A model generated the notes under the pieces. It was not told the origin of the DNA. It saw nothing but the letters and a program-made list of their open reading frames with translations, and did not search any database. A DNA stretch of 47,631 nucleotides from Mariniblastus sp. GTDB lineage: Bacteria; Planctomycetota; Planctomycetia; Pirellulales; Pirellulaceae. The first letter of the stretch is position 1; each line of letters begins with the position of its first letter. Positions 1 to 8,904 of the stretch are shown piece by piece. The DNA lies in assembly GCA_014237975.1 (NCBI GenBank), contig JABACA010000019.1, positions 1-47,631 on the forward strand, read 5' to 3'. A program made the translations under genes and the position numbers.

Positions 1-11
1 ATTTCCTCCTT
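1..11 (-). promoter_or_regulatory. Ribosome binding site of a minus-strand gene lying outside the left edge
   Basis: Read on the minus strand, bases 11 to 1 give AAGGAGGAAAT, an almost perfect Shine-Dalgarno sequence. The start codon would fall just left of base 1. This implies a gene transcribed leftward and divergent from the heme protein gene at 382, so 12-381 would be a shared control region. The coding sequence itself cannot be seen. Confidence 0.5.
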
Positions 12-381
12 GATTCACGTTTTGGTGGTCTACAACGCCCCAAGTCATTTTTTGCCAAATCAGCCCCATTATCCGCCCGATCGGGCATGCCAGCCCCGGT
101 CGGTGAATCTCGACCGGTTTCAGACCGAAAATCTGCCGAAACGGCAAAATTTGGATCGGCCATTCGATACGATTCGATACGATTCGATATTTTCCAAAAA
201 ACAGGCCCGTTTGCTTCTGCCTCCACGACAGTTGGCCGCATCGGCGAGATTGCCTAGAATGGTTTCGGGCAAGCAATTCAGCACGACCGGTTAAACCTAG
301 ACGAGACAGCCACCTTGATGGGGCTGGCCATCGTAACGACGATTCCGGCCGTTCTACTAACCTAAAGATTGGTTGATTCAA
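12..381. promoter_or_regulatory. Divergent intergenic control region with clustered palindromes and a 10-bp tandem repeat
   Basis: There is no convincing gene here. Visible structures are a 12-bp perfect palindrome GCCCGATCGGGC (75-86), a 7-bp inverted repeat CCGGTCG/CGACCGG with an 8-nt spacer (96-117), a 5-bp repeat TGCCG/CGGCA around AAA (134-146), and about three copies of a 10-bp unit ATTCGATACG (162-190). Such density upstream of a large secreted redox protein suggests regulator binding sites. No clear -35/-10 pair could be fixed. Confidence 0.4.
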
Positions 382-3300
382 ATGCTCCGAACCACATTGC
401 CCATTCTGTTTGTGACGTGCACCGTTTCGATCCTGCCAGGTTTTCTTACGGCCCAGGAACCGGAGCCACCCAAGATTGCTCCGGCCAGCAACGAAGGCCA
501 GCTCGCCATCGAGTCGTTCCAGTTTCCAGAGAAATGGGAAGCCCGTCTCTTCGCGGCCGAACCGGACGTAGCCAACCCGGTCGCCCTGCATGTCGACCAT
601 CGGGGCCGGGTCTTTGTTTGTGAGAGCTTCCGCCAGGAAGAGGGGGTCGAAGACAACCGCAGCCACCCCAACTGGCTGAACGATGACCTGGCGGCCCACA
701 CCGTCCAGGACCGGATCGACTATATCCGCAAGCACATTCCAGACGCCGACCAGTCTTACACGTCCCACGACGACCGAATCCGTCTCTTGGTCGACTCAAA
801 CTCAGATGGTTCGGCCGATCAGGTCACCGTGTTTGCCGACCATTTTAACCAGATCGAGGACGGCACCGGCGCCGGCGTGCTCACGTTCCAAGGGGCTGTC
901 TATTTCACCTGCATTCCCCACCTCTGGCGTCTGTGGGATACCGATGGTGATGGCCAGGCCGACGAGCGGGAATCGATGGAGTCCGGCTTCGGTGTGCGGA
1001 CCGCCTTTCGCGGTCACGACCTGCATGGATTGACGATCGGACCCGATGGCTGGCTTTATTTCAGCATCGGAGATCGCGGCTACAACACCTCCCATACCGG
1101 AGTTTACGACCCGGCCTCCGGCGCCGTATTTCGTTTCAACCCGCGGGACAGTGGGAACCGTGCCCACTGGCTCGATGTGGTGGCCACCGGCCTGAGAAAC
1201 CCCCAGGAATTGGCCTTCGACGACTACGGCAACCTGTTCACCTGTGACAACAACTCCGACAGTGGCGACAAGGCGCGATGGGTCGCCGTTTTGCCCGGCA
1301 GCGATTCGGGTTGGCGGATGTACTACCAGTACCTGCCCGACCGGGGGCCGTTCAACCGGGAGAAGATCTGGCATCCGTACGACCCGGACTCGACACCGGC
1401 CTACATCGTTCCACCGGTAGCCAATATTTCCGATGGACCCTCCGGACTCGCCTTCTATCCGGGGACCGGCCTGTCGGAACATTTCAAGGATCGCTTTTTC
1501 CTGGCCGATTTTCGCGGGAATGCCGCATCCAGTGGGATCCGCACGTTTCGGGTCAAGCCGAAGGGTGCATTCTTCCAAGTAGACGATATGGAGCAGACGA
1601 TCTGGAACATATTGGCCACCGACCTCGATTTTGGGCCGGATGGTCGTCTGTACCTGGCCGACTGGGTGTTTGGCTGGGTCGGTGAAAAGAAGGGCCGTGT
1701 CTATACATTCGAGGACAAACGGGCGACCAACCTACCGGTCGCCCTCGAGGTCAAGCAACTCCTCGAGCACGGCGTGGCCAAAAAAACGGACCTGGAACTG
1801 GCCGATCTGCTGGGCCACGCCGACCGGCGGGTCCGCTACGAGGCCCAGTTTGAATTGGCAAATCGGGCCATCGGTGATGCGGATCGAGCGGTTCCCCGTT
1901 TCGGTCCGGATGCCAAATCGGCTCAAACCTTGATCCAGACGGTCAGTCAACCAGGTCCCACACTCGCCCGGATTCACGCCTTGTGGGGCCTCGGGCAAAT
2001 TCTGGAACAGAGTTTTGGGCGGGTTGGGGGTGACCCAACGCTGGATCGAGTGCTCGCGATCATCGAACAGCTCTGCCGGGACCCGGATCCGGAAGTTCGG
2101 GCGCAGGCGATGAAGTTACCCGTCCAGCTGGATTGGGGCTGGATGCCCAACAAGGAGAGCGTACTCAGCCTGATGCAAGACCCCAACAGCCGGGTCCGCT
2201 ACTTTGCCACACTTGCCCTGGGCATCCGCGGGAAGCCGGAGGACCTGAAGCATGTCAGCGAGCTGCTGGTGGCCAACAACAACGTCGACCCGGCCCTCCG
2301 GCATGCCGGGATCATGGCGATGAACGAAATTATCTGGAACCACTGGAGACCCCGCATATCGTGGCCCGGCAGGATTTCGAAACCAATCGAGCCGTTTCCC
2401 CCAGCGATCTTCGGGCAGCTGGGCCAGCAGGCACCCGCCCCGGTGCGGTTGGCATTTTGCGCGGCCCTGCGGCGAATGATTCCCCAAGTAGAACTGACTC
2501 CCCGCGAATATTTCGAACAAAAGCCCCGTCAATTCCTGGCTGCAACACTGGCCCAAATGCTCAACGACCCCGATCCCCGCATCGCCCTGGAGGCGGCCCG
2601 CGCCATCCACGATGAGCCAATGAAGAAAGCGTTCCCCCAACTGGCGCTCACGCTGGGCCGCTCCAACGATCCGCCTTACCTGCGGCGGGCCCTGAACGCG
2701 AACTTTCATCTGGGCGACCAGGCCAGTGCGACGAGAATTGCCGAGTTCGTCGTCAATCCGGCTGCCCCGCAGCCGCTCCGCCTGGAGGCGCTCCAACTGC
2801 TGGGCCAGTGGGCCAAGCCAAACCCGCGCGACTACGTCCTAGGAGACTGGCGGCCGATCGAACCACGCTCGGCCGAACCGGCAGTGGCCGCGCTAAACAG
2901 AATCCAATCTGTGCTGCACAAGGAAGAGGAATTGCTGGCCGCCACGCTGGAGGCAGGCAACCAGTTGGGCGTCAAGTATGCACCGGGACCACTACAAGCA
3001 CTCGTGCTCGACGATTCACTCTACGAAGCGTCGCGGATCTTTGCTCTGCAAAACTTGAAACAGAGTGACGCCAAACTGTTTGACAAAACCTATCGAGAAC
3101 TTCTGGCAAACATCGACTCCCAGCCCGACCAACTGTCGGTAAAACTGATCGACCTGCACCTCGAAACCAAACCGAATGATATCCAATTGATCGATGCTTA
3201 CTTGAAGAACGATTCTCGCTCGGTAAAGGGAAAGCAAGAAATCATTGCGTTACTCGGTCAAATGCAAGACCCCGCTTCAGCCGGTCGACTGGCCGCCGCC

Positions 3301-3924
3301 TTGCAACAGGCCGAGCGGAACGAATTGCCGAACGAGCTACGGCTCGATTACGTGATGGCCGCCGAGCGCCGAAACGAGCCCGAAATGGCCGAAGCGTTGA
3401 AACAATACCGCACCGCGATCGAATCGGCAGCGGCCGACAAGACCGCCCGGTTGAACGATTCGCGGTTCGGTGGCAATGCCGAGCGGGGCCGCCAGATCTT
3501 CTTTTACAAGACCGAGGTTTCCTGTGTCCGTTGCCACAACATCGATGGGACCGGCGGCGAAGTCGGCCCCGACCTGTCCGGCGTGGCCATCGACAAGACG
3601 CGGGACTACCTGTTGGAATCGATTGTCGACCCGAACAAGACCGTGGCCGAAGGCTTCAACCAGACGATCGTGCTGACTACCGATGGCTTGACGCTCACCG
3701 GCCTGGTCAAATCGGAATCGGACGAACAACTCGTCCTGATCGATGCGGAGGGCATCCGCACCGAGATCCCGATCGCGGAAATTGAAGACCGCAAGGCAGG
3801 CAAATCGTCGATGCCCGAGGATCTGGTCGACAAATTGTCGCCTCGGGAGATCCGGGACCTGGTCGAGTACCTGTACCTGCGAAAAACCAAACCGAAAGCG
3901 GAACGCAAGGCACCCCATCCATAG
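382..3924 (+). CDS. Secreted PVC-type heme (CxxCH) protein with beta-propeller dehydrogenase and HEAT repeats
   Basis: This is a large extracytoplasmic redox protein of the planctomycete family that joins a glucose/sorbosone-dehydrogenase-like beta-propeller to a cytochrome c domain. The start is taken at ATG 382 (1180 aa); a TTG lies 9 bp upstream in frame. A signal peptide covers about residues 1-24, ending near LTAQ. The propeller spans about 40-450 and carries calcium-loop-like motifs such as DTDGDGQADE and DSNSDGSADQ. Helical HEAT-like repeats fill about 460-1000. The heme motif CVRCH is at residues 1048-1052, followed by GxVGPDLSG, typical of these C-terminal cytochrome modules. The substrate is unknown; family members are often tied to polysaccharide or alcohol oxidation, which is inference here. 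It converges on the nfeD-like gene with an 81-bp gap and no clear terminator. Confidence 0.93.
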   Translation: MLRTTLPILFVTCTVSILPGFLTAQEPEPPKIAPASNEGQLAIESFQFPEKWEARLFAAEPDVANPVALHVDHRGRVFVCESFRQEEGVEDNRSHPNWLNDDLAAHTVQDRIDYIRKHIPDADQSYTSHDDRIRLLVDSNSDGSADQVTVFADHFNQIEDGTGAGVLTFQGAVYFTCIPHLWRLWDTDGDGQADERESMESGFGVRTAFRGHDLHGLTIGPDGWLYFSIGDRGYNTSHTGVYDPASGAVFRFNPRDSGNRAHWLDVVATGLRNPQELAFDDYGNLFTCDNNSDSGDKARWVAVLPGSDSGWRMYYQYLPDRGPFNREKIWHPYDPDSTPAYIVPPVANISDGPSGLAFYPGTGLSEHFKDRFFLADFRGNAASSGIRTFRVKPKGAFFQVDDMEQTIWNILATDLDFGPDGRLYLADWVFGWVGEKKGRVYTFEDKRATNLPVALEVKQLLEHGVAKKTDLELADLLGHADRRVRYEAQFELANRAIGDADRAVPRFGPDAKSAQTLIQTVSQPGPTLARIHALWGLGQILEQSFGRVGGDPTLDRVLAIIEQLCRDPDPEVRAQAMKLPVQLDWGWMPNKESVLSLMQDPNSRVRYFATLALGIRGKPEDLKHVSELLVANNNVDPALRHAGIMAMNEIIWNHWRPRISWPGRISKPIEPFPPAIFGQLGQQAPAPVRLAFCAALRRMIPQVELTPREYFEQKPRQFLAATLAQMLNDPDPRIALEAARAIHDEPMKKAFPQLALTLGRSNDPPYLRRALNANFHLGDQASATRIAEFVVNPAAPQPLRLEALQLLGQWAKPNPRDYVLGDWRPIEPRSAEPAVAALNRIQSVLHKEEELLAATLEAGNQLGVKYAPGPLQALVLDDSLYEASRIFALQNLKQSDAKLFDKTYRELLANIDSQPDQLSVKLIDLHLETKPNDIQLIDAYLKNDSRSVKGKQEIIALLGQMQDPASAGRLAAALQQAERNELPNELRLDYVMAAERRNEPEMAEALKQYRTAIESAAADKTARLNDSRFGGNAERGRQIFFYKTEVSCVRCHNIDGTGGEVGPDLSGVAIDKTRDYLLESIVDPNKTVAEGFNQTIVLTTDGLTLTGLVKSESDEQLVLIDAEGIRTEIPIAEIEDRKAGKSSMPEDLVDKLSPREIRDLVEYLYLRKTKPKAERKAPHP

Positions 3925-4005
3925 CTGGACATTCCGAAGCGGGGGTCCAAAGTCCCGTGGGCCAGACAACGTCCGTCATCCGCCCCAGGGCAGTTGACCG
4001 GGGCC

Positions 4006-5538
4006 CTAGACATCTTCAACCGTTGCAACCATGATCCGGTTGCCTTGAATATCAATGACCTTGACCTGGCAACCCGGCTCAACAAAAGCACCATCACTGA
4101 CGACGTCAAACGACCGACCGGCAAATCGAGCCCGACCCGCCGGACGGAGCAACGATTCGGCATGTCCCCAGTCACCGACCGAGATATCGGGATGCTGCTG
4201 GGAAACGGGCTTTCCTGTCTCGGGGTCTTTCTGGCGGCCGCTCTCGTTTTCCAGTTGATCATCGGTCGGCGCAAGCATTAACTGGTTTAATACAGGAATA
4301 CTGCCCAGTTTCTTCGTGATATAAACGGCCGCGATGCCAAATCCAATTACGGAACAGGTCAACACCAGCGCGGTCGTCAAGAACTGGTTCCATTGCCTGC
4401 CGGTGCTTGGCATCACGAAATCCTGGCTGGCCAAAAACACACTTCCCAGCATCAAGATAAGCCCGATCACGCCGGGTAAACCCCATCCCGGGATCACAAA
4501 CAACTCCATCAAAAGAAACGTCACTCCGGCGGCAAATAAAACAACCTCCAGCCATCCCGATGTCCCGCCCAATACGCGACTCCAGAAAAACAAGGCCGCG
4601 CACAGTCCCGCCAACAAGCCGCCGGCACCCAGACCGGGGGCACTTAACTCGAAAAACAACGCCACGAGGCCGATGACGATTAGTACCGCGGTCCCCATCG
4701 GGTGGTTCAAATAGTAGACGATACTATCGGTAATCGTATTTTTGTAGACATGGAAATCACCTGGCTGCAGACCCAACGCAGCAGCCAGTTGGGTTCGGTC
4801 AGTGGCCAAACCTACTGCCAATCCCAATTCAACCGCTCGCTGACCACTGAGGGTCAAAAAACGTTCCGGGCCCGACTCCTCGACCAAAATCCATGGATCA
4901 TCGGGCATCTCAACTGCGTCCACCCTGACGTTTCTGTATTCGACACCGTTCGGCGTTTCCCGCCAAAAGGTCATCACATCTTTGTCGATCATCGACTCGG
5001 CCAATTCCGCCGATCGCCCCTTGGAACTAGCCAAATCACGAGCCTGGCGAACCAAAACCGATTGTATTTTCGCCGGTACAAACCGGAATGCAAACAGTTC
5101 GGGATCCAATTCAATCACGCCGATGTCGCCAATCCGAGCGTTGGGACCCACGATCAATTCATCACAGCCAAGTGTGATCAAGGCCCCGCCACTGATGGCC
5201 TGTCGCGGGACGAAGGCAACCGTATAAGCCCAGTCAACATCCCGCAGCTGCTCCGCGATATCCAAACTTTCATTTTTCAAGCCACCGGGACTGTCAATCT
5301 CGATCACCAATAAATCGGCACCGGCCTTTTTCGCTTGCAGCAATCGGCTTCGAAAATACTTGGAAAGCTGCCAGTTGATCTCTCCCTTAAATTCAATAAT
5401 GACCGGGTTATGAAACTCCCCGGGACGTGTCTTTTTCTGGCTGGGAACATCGGAGGAACCGACCAATGGCAAGCCGCCAGCTAGCAACAGCATGAGGAAT
5501 GCAAACACGATCAATTTGGTTGATCTGGATCTATTCAC
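4006..5538 (-). CDS. NfeD-family membrane-bound ClpP-class serine protease
   Basis: Full-length NfeD (1510-N type) protein of 510 aa, expected to act in or at the cytoplasmic membrane and often linked to stomatin partners. There is a hydrophobic signal segment at about 9-27. The ClpP-like protease domain (about 42-260) shows SPGG at 83-86 and a candidate nucleophile Ser116 in AISGGA. Five membrane segments follow at about 282-300, 303-325, 328-347, 350-372 and 385-405. A soluble OB-fold-like NfeD tail (about 455-510) ends the protein. The start is GTG at 5538 with no strong ribosome binding site, so the exact N-terminus is uncertain. No stomatin/SPFH gene is adjacent, which is a common partner elsewhere. 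The gene is divergent from the thioredoxin-protease gene. Confidence 0.92.
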   Translation of the reverse strand: MNRSRSTKLIVFAFLMLLLAGGLPLVGSSDVPSQKKTRPGEFHNPVIIEFKGEINWQLSKYFRSRLLQAKKAGADLLVIEIDSPGGLKNESLDIAEQLRDVDWAYTVAFVPRQAISGGALITLGCDELIVGPNARIGDIGVIELDPELFAFRFVPAKIQSVLVRQARDLASSKGRSAELAESMIDKDVMTFWRETPNGVEYRNVRVDAVEMPDDPWILVEESGPERFLTLSGQRAVELGLAVGLATDRTQLAAALGLQPGDFHVYKNTITDSIVYYLNHPMGTAVLIVIGLVALFFELSAPGLGAGGLLAGLCAALFFWSRVLGGTSGWLEVVLFAAGVTFLLMELFVIPGWGLPGVIGLILMLGSVFLASQDFVMPSTGRQWNQFLTTALVLTCSVIGFGIAAVYITKKLGSIPVLNQLMLAPTDDQLENESGRQKDPETGKPVSQQHPDISVGDWGHAESLLRPAGRARFAGRSFDVVSDGAFVEPGCQVKVIDIQGNRIMVATVEDV

Positions 5539-5892
5539 TGGCGGGAACTCAACTTAATTCGAGAGCTAGCTGACTGGACTGAAGTCTCAAGAAATTTTTT
5601 CAACGGATTCAACTTCCACCGAATCGGTAATTTTATTCTAATCCTCCAGCCAACCGCGACAAAAGGTCCAAAACGAAGGGAAGTCGGTTTTGCCTTCGCT
5701 GCCACGTAACATTCGTGGGAAGACCTTTTAAATTGGCAAAAAATTGGAGTAAATAAGAAATGTACCTCTGTTTCTGCCAAGAACCCATTGGCGGGAAACA
5801 GTGCCGCATTCCAATTTTACTTCCCACACTTCCCGATCAAGGATGATCGGCAAAAATTAGTTGAATGAATTCAGTCCATGGAGGGATTGATT
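5539..5892. promoter_or_regulatory. Divergent intergenic region with a 7-bp hairpin before the thioredoxin-protease gene
   Basis: A 354-bp AT-rich gap between the nfeD-like gene (minus) and the thioredoxin-protease gene (plus), expected to hold both promoters. CCGATCA and TGATCGG around AGGA form a perfect hairpin or operator at 5833-5850, 43 bp before the chosen start. The Shine-Dalgarno GGAGGGA (5880-5886) sits 6 bp before ATG 5893 and decides that start over the in-frame ATG at 5878. No confident -35/-10 boxes were found. Confidence 0.4.
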
Positions 5893-7410
5893 ATGAGACG
5901 ACGAGTGAATTGCGCGAGTCAGTTGATCGGTTTGATTCTGCTTGCCGTATTCGTCCAGGTCAGTGCAGCGGACAACTCGCAATATCCCCACGCTCGCCTC
6001 TACTTTTTTACAAGCCCCGCCTGTGGCCCCTGTCGCCAGGTTGAACCGGCCATCCAACAACTGGCCAACGAGGGATATCCGGTCACGATCATTAACACCG
6101 CGGCGCAACCGGAATGGGCGCAGCATTTCAAAGTCAACCGAACCCCTACGACCATCCTGGTAGATGATCAGAAAGTCATCGGTCGGCAAACCGGCTTGGT
6201 TTCCGGAGACACCCTCCGCGCCTGGTTTACAGCATGTGCCAAGACGGTGCCTCAATCGCCCAGCCCAGTCAACCACCAGGCCAGCAACCTGATATCTGCG
6301 ATTCCTGCCGAACTGAATCAAGGTGCAACCCGGACCACCACCGACACGCTCCACTCGGGAACCACACAACCCCAAAACCAGGCGGAACTCAAAGCCATGA
6401 AGGCAACGGTCCGTATTAAAGTCACTGATCCCCAAGGTGCTTCGTTTGCTACGGGAACCATTATTCACCGCCACCAAAATGAGTGCCTGGTATTAACCTG
6501 CGGTCACGTTTTTAGAGACTCCCAGGGCAAGGGGGCCATTTCCGCCGACTACGATTTCGTCAGTGGAACACCGAAAACGGCCACCGCTCGACTGTTATCC
6601 TTTGACGCCAACGATCGGGATATCGCACTGATTACGATGACCGCCGAGGGCTTTGACGGGCAACCCGTTTTCGTCGCTCAACCAGGTTACTCCATCCAAA
6701 ATTCCGATCAGGCATTCAGTATCGGCTGCGATCACGGCGAGGCACCAACCATCCGGCGAACCCGGATCAAAAACCTGGCCAAATACAATGGAGTCGAAAA
6801 GTATGACATTTTTGGGCGCCCCGTTGATGGCCGCAGTGGCGGGGGACTGTTCACCCCGGGAGGCCAGCTTGTCGGAGTCTGTAATGCGGCCGCCGTCGAT
6901 TTCGACGAAGGGATCTATGTCGCCCTCAACACGATATACTGGCAGTTAGGGAAAATGAACTTAACCAACCTGTTTTATGGCGACAACGCAATTGCCACCA
7001 ATTATGAAACATCCGAACCAGATTACCCTGCCGCTGGTCTCTCCAGCCAATTAGCAGTTGAATCGAACCGAAATCCCCGGGCGATTCCCTCGGCTCGGGA
7101 CCTGAGGCAACCGGGACCGGACTGGACCAACACAAATCAGGCGCCGCCAAAACCAAGTACTGTACCCCAAACGACGGGTGCTTTACCCCAGGAAGCTATC
7201 GTTATTTTACGGTCCAATCACCCATCTGAACCTCACCGAACATTGACCATTTCCAACCCGCCCCAGGAATTGTTGAATCAGATTTACCAGGCCTCGGAGG
7301 CGACTTGGCAAGGTAATCCCAATCGAATCGCCAAAATACGCAACGATATGCCGTTGCCCGAAAAACCGGACCGCAAATCCGACCACGTGAGATCCCAGTC
7401 TCCTCGGTAG
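5893..7410 (+). CDS. Secreted thioredoxin-trypsin-like protease fusion
   Basis: A 505-aa exported protein combining two folds. A signal peptide covers about residues 1-25. A thioredoxin domain follows (about 33-115) with the active site CGPC at 44-47 and the cis-Pro context RTPTT near 83-87. A Pro/Thr/Gln-rich linker (about 116-165) leads to a trypsin-like domain (about 168-355). Its catalytic triad is readable: His205 in TCGHV, Asp243 in DRDIAL and Ser315 in GRSGGGLF. A low-complexity Pro/Thr-rich tail of about 140 residues ends it. The role is probably a periplasmic or extracellular protease whose activity or target choice is tied to disulfide chemistry; that link is inference. ATG 5893 is preferred because GGAGGGA precedes it at ideal spacing. 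Confidence 0.85.
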   Translation: MRRRVNCASQLIGLILLAVFVQVSAADNSQYPHARLYFFTSPACGPCRQVEPAIQQLANEGYPVTIINTAAQPEWAQHFKVNRTPTTILVDDQKVIGRQTGLVSGDTLRAWFTACAKTVPQSPSPVNHQASNLISAIPAELNQGATRTTTDTLHSGTTQPQNQAELKAMKATVRIKVTDPQGASFATGTIIHRHQNECLVLTCGHVFRDSQGKGAISADYDFVSGTPKTATARLLSFDANDRDIALITMTAEGFDGQPVFVAQPGYSIQNSDQAFSIGCDHGEAPTIRRTRIKNLAKYNGVEKYDIFGRPVDGRSGGGLFTPGGQLVGVCNAAAVDFDEGIYVALNTIYWQLGKMNLTNLFYGDNAIATNYETSEPDYPAAGLSSQLAVESNRNPRAIPSARDLRQPGPDWTNTNQAPPKPSTVPQTTGALPQEAIVILRSNHPSEPHRTLTISNPPQELLNQIYQASEATWQGNPNRIAKIRNDMPLPEKPDRKSDHVRSQSPR

Positions 7411-7434
7411 GAAAAACTCGGTAGGAAAAACTCG
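7403..7434 (+). repeat. 14-bp tandem duplication across a stop codon
   Basis: CTCGGTAGGAAAAA occurs twice in direct tandem (7403-7416 and 7417-7430) with four further bases of a third copy. The first copy contains the TAG stop (7408-7410) of the thioredoxin-protease gene. This looks like recent slippage just at the end of the reading frame, with no effect on the protein. Confidence 0.75.
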
Positions 7435-7613
7435 ACGGCCCAACCGTCATCCAGGATGATACCGTCGCGATTAAAAGAAACCGCTACAACGGTAACGGCT
7501 GGCCAGTGGCCGAACGGGCAAGCCTTAAAATCTGCAAAAAGACGTGAATTGTACAAAATTTACGAAACCCCATGATGTCGAAGCGGTTAAAACAAGCAGG
7601 ACAAGATAGATGT

Positions 7614-7636
7614 CCCCTCTAAAGGGGCCGTTTTTT
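7614..7636 (+). terminator. Short Rho-independent terminator candidate
   Basis: CCCCT and AGGGG arms (7614-7618, 7623-7627) with loop CTAA are followed, three bases later, by six T (7631-7636). The stem is only 5 bp. It may end transcription from the thioredoxin-protease gene about 200 bp downstream of its stop and so separate it from the gene at 7696. Confidence 0.5.
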
Positions 7637-7695
7637 ACGATAATTTTGAGCGTAATTGGTGCTAATCAAGAGCTGTGATTCACTGGAGAAAATAG

Positions 7696-8403
7696 ATGAG
7701 TTTGCGAACACAAATCCCAATGGTTGTGGCTTTAGGCCTCGTACTGTGCGTTGTTGACATGTCGTTCGCCCAACCTGGCAGAGGCGGCAGCCAGATGGGG
7801 CAGATTTTTAACAATCCAATTATGTTGCTTCGCAATGAGAAAGTTGCCGAGGAACTGGAATTGGTCGACGATCAACAGGAAGAATTACAAGCATTGCAAG
7901 AAGAGGCAATGCAAGGCATGCGAGACATGTTCATGGGCATGCGGGACATGAGCTCGGATGAGCGGGAAGAAAAAATGGAAGAAGTTGGTGAGATGATGGA
8001 GAAGCTGAGGGATGACGTCGATGGCATTCTGCTTCCACACCAGCAGAAACGTTTGAAGCAATTGAATTTCCAAAACCAAAATCGCCGCCGCGGTGGCACT
8101 GGCGTCAGTGATTCACTGGCCGATGAATTGGACATCTCGGAAAAACAGATGGAAGAGATGGAAAAGATCACGGAAAAAGGCAATGAAGATATCCAGAAAG
8201 CAATTGCCAAAATGCGAGAAGATATTCAAAAGAAGGTTCGCGGTGTATTGGACACGGAACAACGGCAAAAATGGGACGAACTGATTGGCTCGCAATTCGA
8301 CTTTGGCGATCAGCGAAGCCGCTGGGGTGGACAACAACGGGGAAGTGATCGTGGTGGAGATCGTGGTGGAGACCGGGAAGGACGTGGCCGCAGCGACTTT
8401 TAG
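7696..8403 (+). CDS. Secreted Met/Glu-rich helical protein with RGG-type tail
   Basis: A 235-aa exported protein of unknown function. The signal peptide runs to about residue 26 (SFAQ). The mature part is almost wholly helical and rich in Met, Glu and Lys. It has two segments where a short motif (LELVDDQQEELQ, then LDISEKQMEEME) opens a long amphipathic helix, as in Spy/CpxP-like LTxxQ proteins. That suggests a periplasmic chaperone or metal/stress-binding role, but the match is by pattern only. The C-terminus is Gly/Arg/Asp-rich; a 12-bp tandem duplication (8347-8370) encodes DRGG repeats. TGGAGAAA 5-12 bp before ATG 7696 supports the start. The gene is monocistronic between two terminators. 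Confidence 0.75.
   Translation: MSLRTQIPMVVALGLVLCVVDMSFAQPGRGGSQMGQIFNNPIMLLRNEKVAEELELVDDQQEELQALQEEAMQGMRDMFMGMRDMSSDEREEKMEEVGEMMEKLRDDVDGILLPHQQKRLKQLNFQNQNRRRGGTGVSDSLADELDISEKQMEEMEKITEKGNEDIQKAIAKMREDIQKKVRGVLDTEQRQKWDELIGSQFDFGDQRSRWGGQQRGSDRGGDRGGDREGRGRSDF
8347..8370 (+). repeat. 12-bp in-frame tandem duplication (DRGG)
   Basis: GATCGTGGTGGA is present twice in exact tandem, encoding the DRGG repeat in the Gly/Arg-rich tail of the secreted helical protein. Confidence 0.85.
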
Positions 8404-8446
8404 CTTGCAGGCGATTCGTCTCCGACGTTTCCCAATTCAAATTCAT

Positions 8447-8479
8447 CGGCCCGGCATGGCTACATGGCGGGCCGTTTTT
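8447..8479 (+). terminator. Strong Rho-independent terminator
   Basis: Arms CGGCCCG (8447-8453) and CGGGCCG (8468-8474) continue through one G-G mismatch into CATG/CATG around loop GCTA, then T5 at 8475-8479. It lies 44 bp after the stop of the secreted helical protein and isolates the secretion operon downstream. Confidence 0.88.
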
Positions 8480-8904
8480 CTGCCAGAACGGCAAATTCCA
8501 ATAATTACACGTTTTTTCGAAACTCCAAGCCGGCTGGCTGGTTCTATAAATTGCCGACGTGGCCGTGATCCAAAAGAAATGCATCGTTGCGCATTGACGC
8601 ATCCCCTCTCACCCCAACAAAGCGGTGCATTTCTTTCGGCTGACTGTCACGTCCCCACTGATGTGGTGGCCAGGAAACGAGTTGTTAAATCGATACAACC
8701 GGCTCAGCCATCAATTGAGGCATCCGAATTCGGATCGTCATAGGAGTCTCCCGTGATTCTAACGGGTTCCTCTAAAACGCTGGCTAGAGTTGGTTTTATG
8801 AGGATCTAAGTTATGTTGGTCCAACAACAAACCAGCTACAGAAACGAACTGTTTCCCGTTTAAAGTGTTAGTGTTTCGAATCAAACAGGACAGAATGAAC
8901 TTCC
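8480..8904. promoter_or_regulatory. Gene-free leader of the secretion operon with an operator-like palindrome
   Basis: No supported gene lies in this 425-bp stretch. A perfect inverted repeat TGTTGG-T-CCAACA is at 8814-8826, 79 bp before the gspE start. It has the size and symmetry of a repressor site. The operon promoter is presumably here, since the terminator at 8447-8479 shuts off upstream transcription, but no -35/-10 pair is convincing. Confidence 0.4.

Noticed and set aside
10..294. Open frame of 94 codons at the left end
   Set aside because: No domain, biased composition from palindromic DNA, and it spans the divergent control region implied by the minus-strand ribosome binding site at 1-11.
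5535..5780. 81-codon minus-strand frame ending on the GTG start of the nfeD-like gene
   Set aside because: The GTGA overlap looks like coupling, but the frame lacks a ribosome binding site, has no protein-like pattern and lies in the AT-rich divergent spacer.
8285..8743. Plus-strand frame of 152 codons overlapping the secreted helical protein gene
   Set aside because: It runs through the strong terminator at 8447-8479 and overlaps a real gene in another frame.
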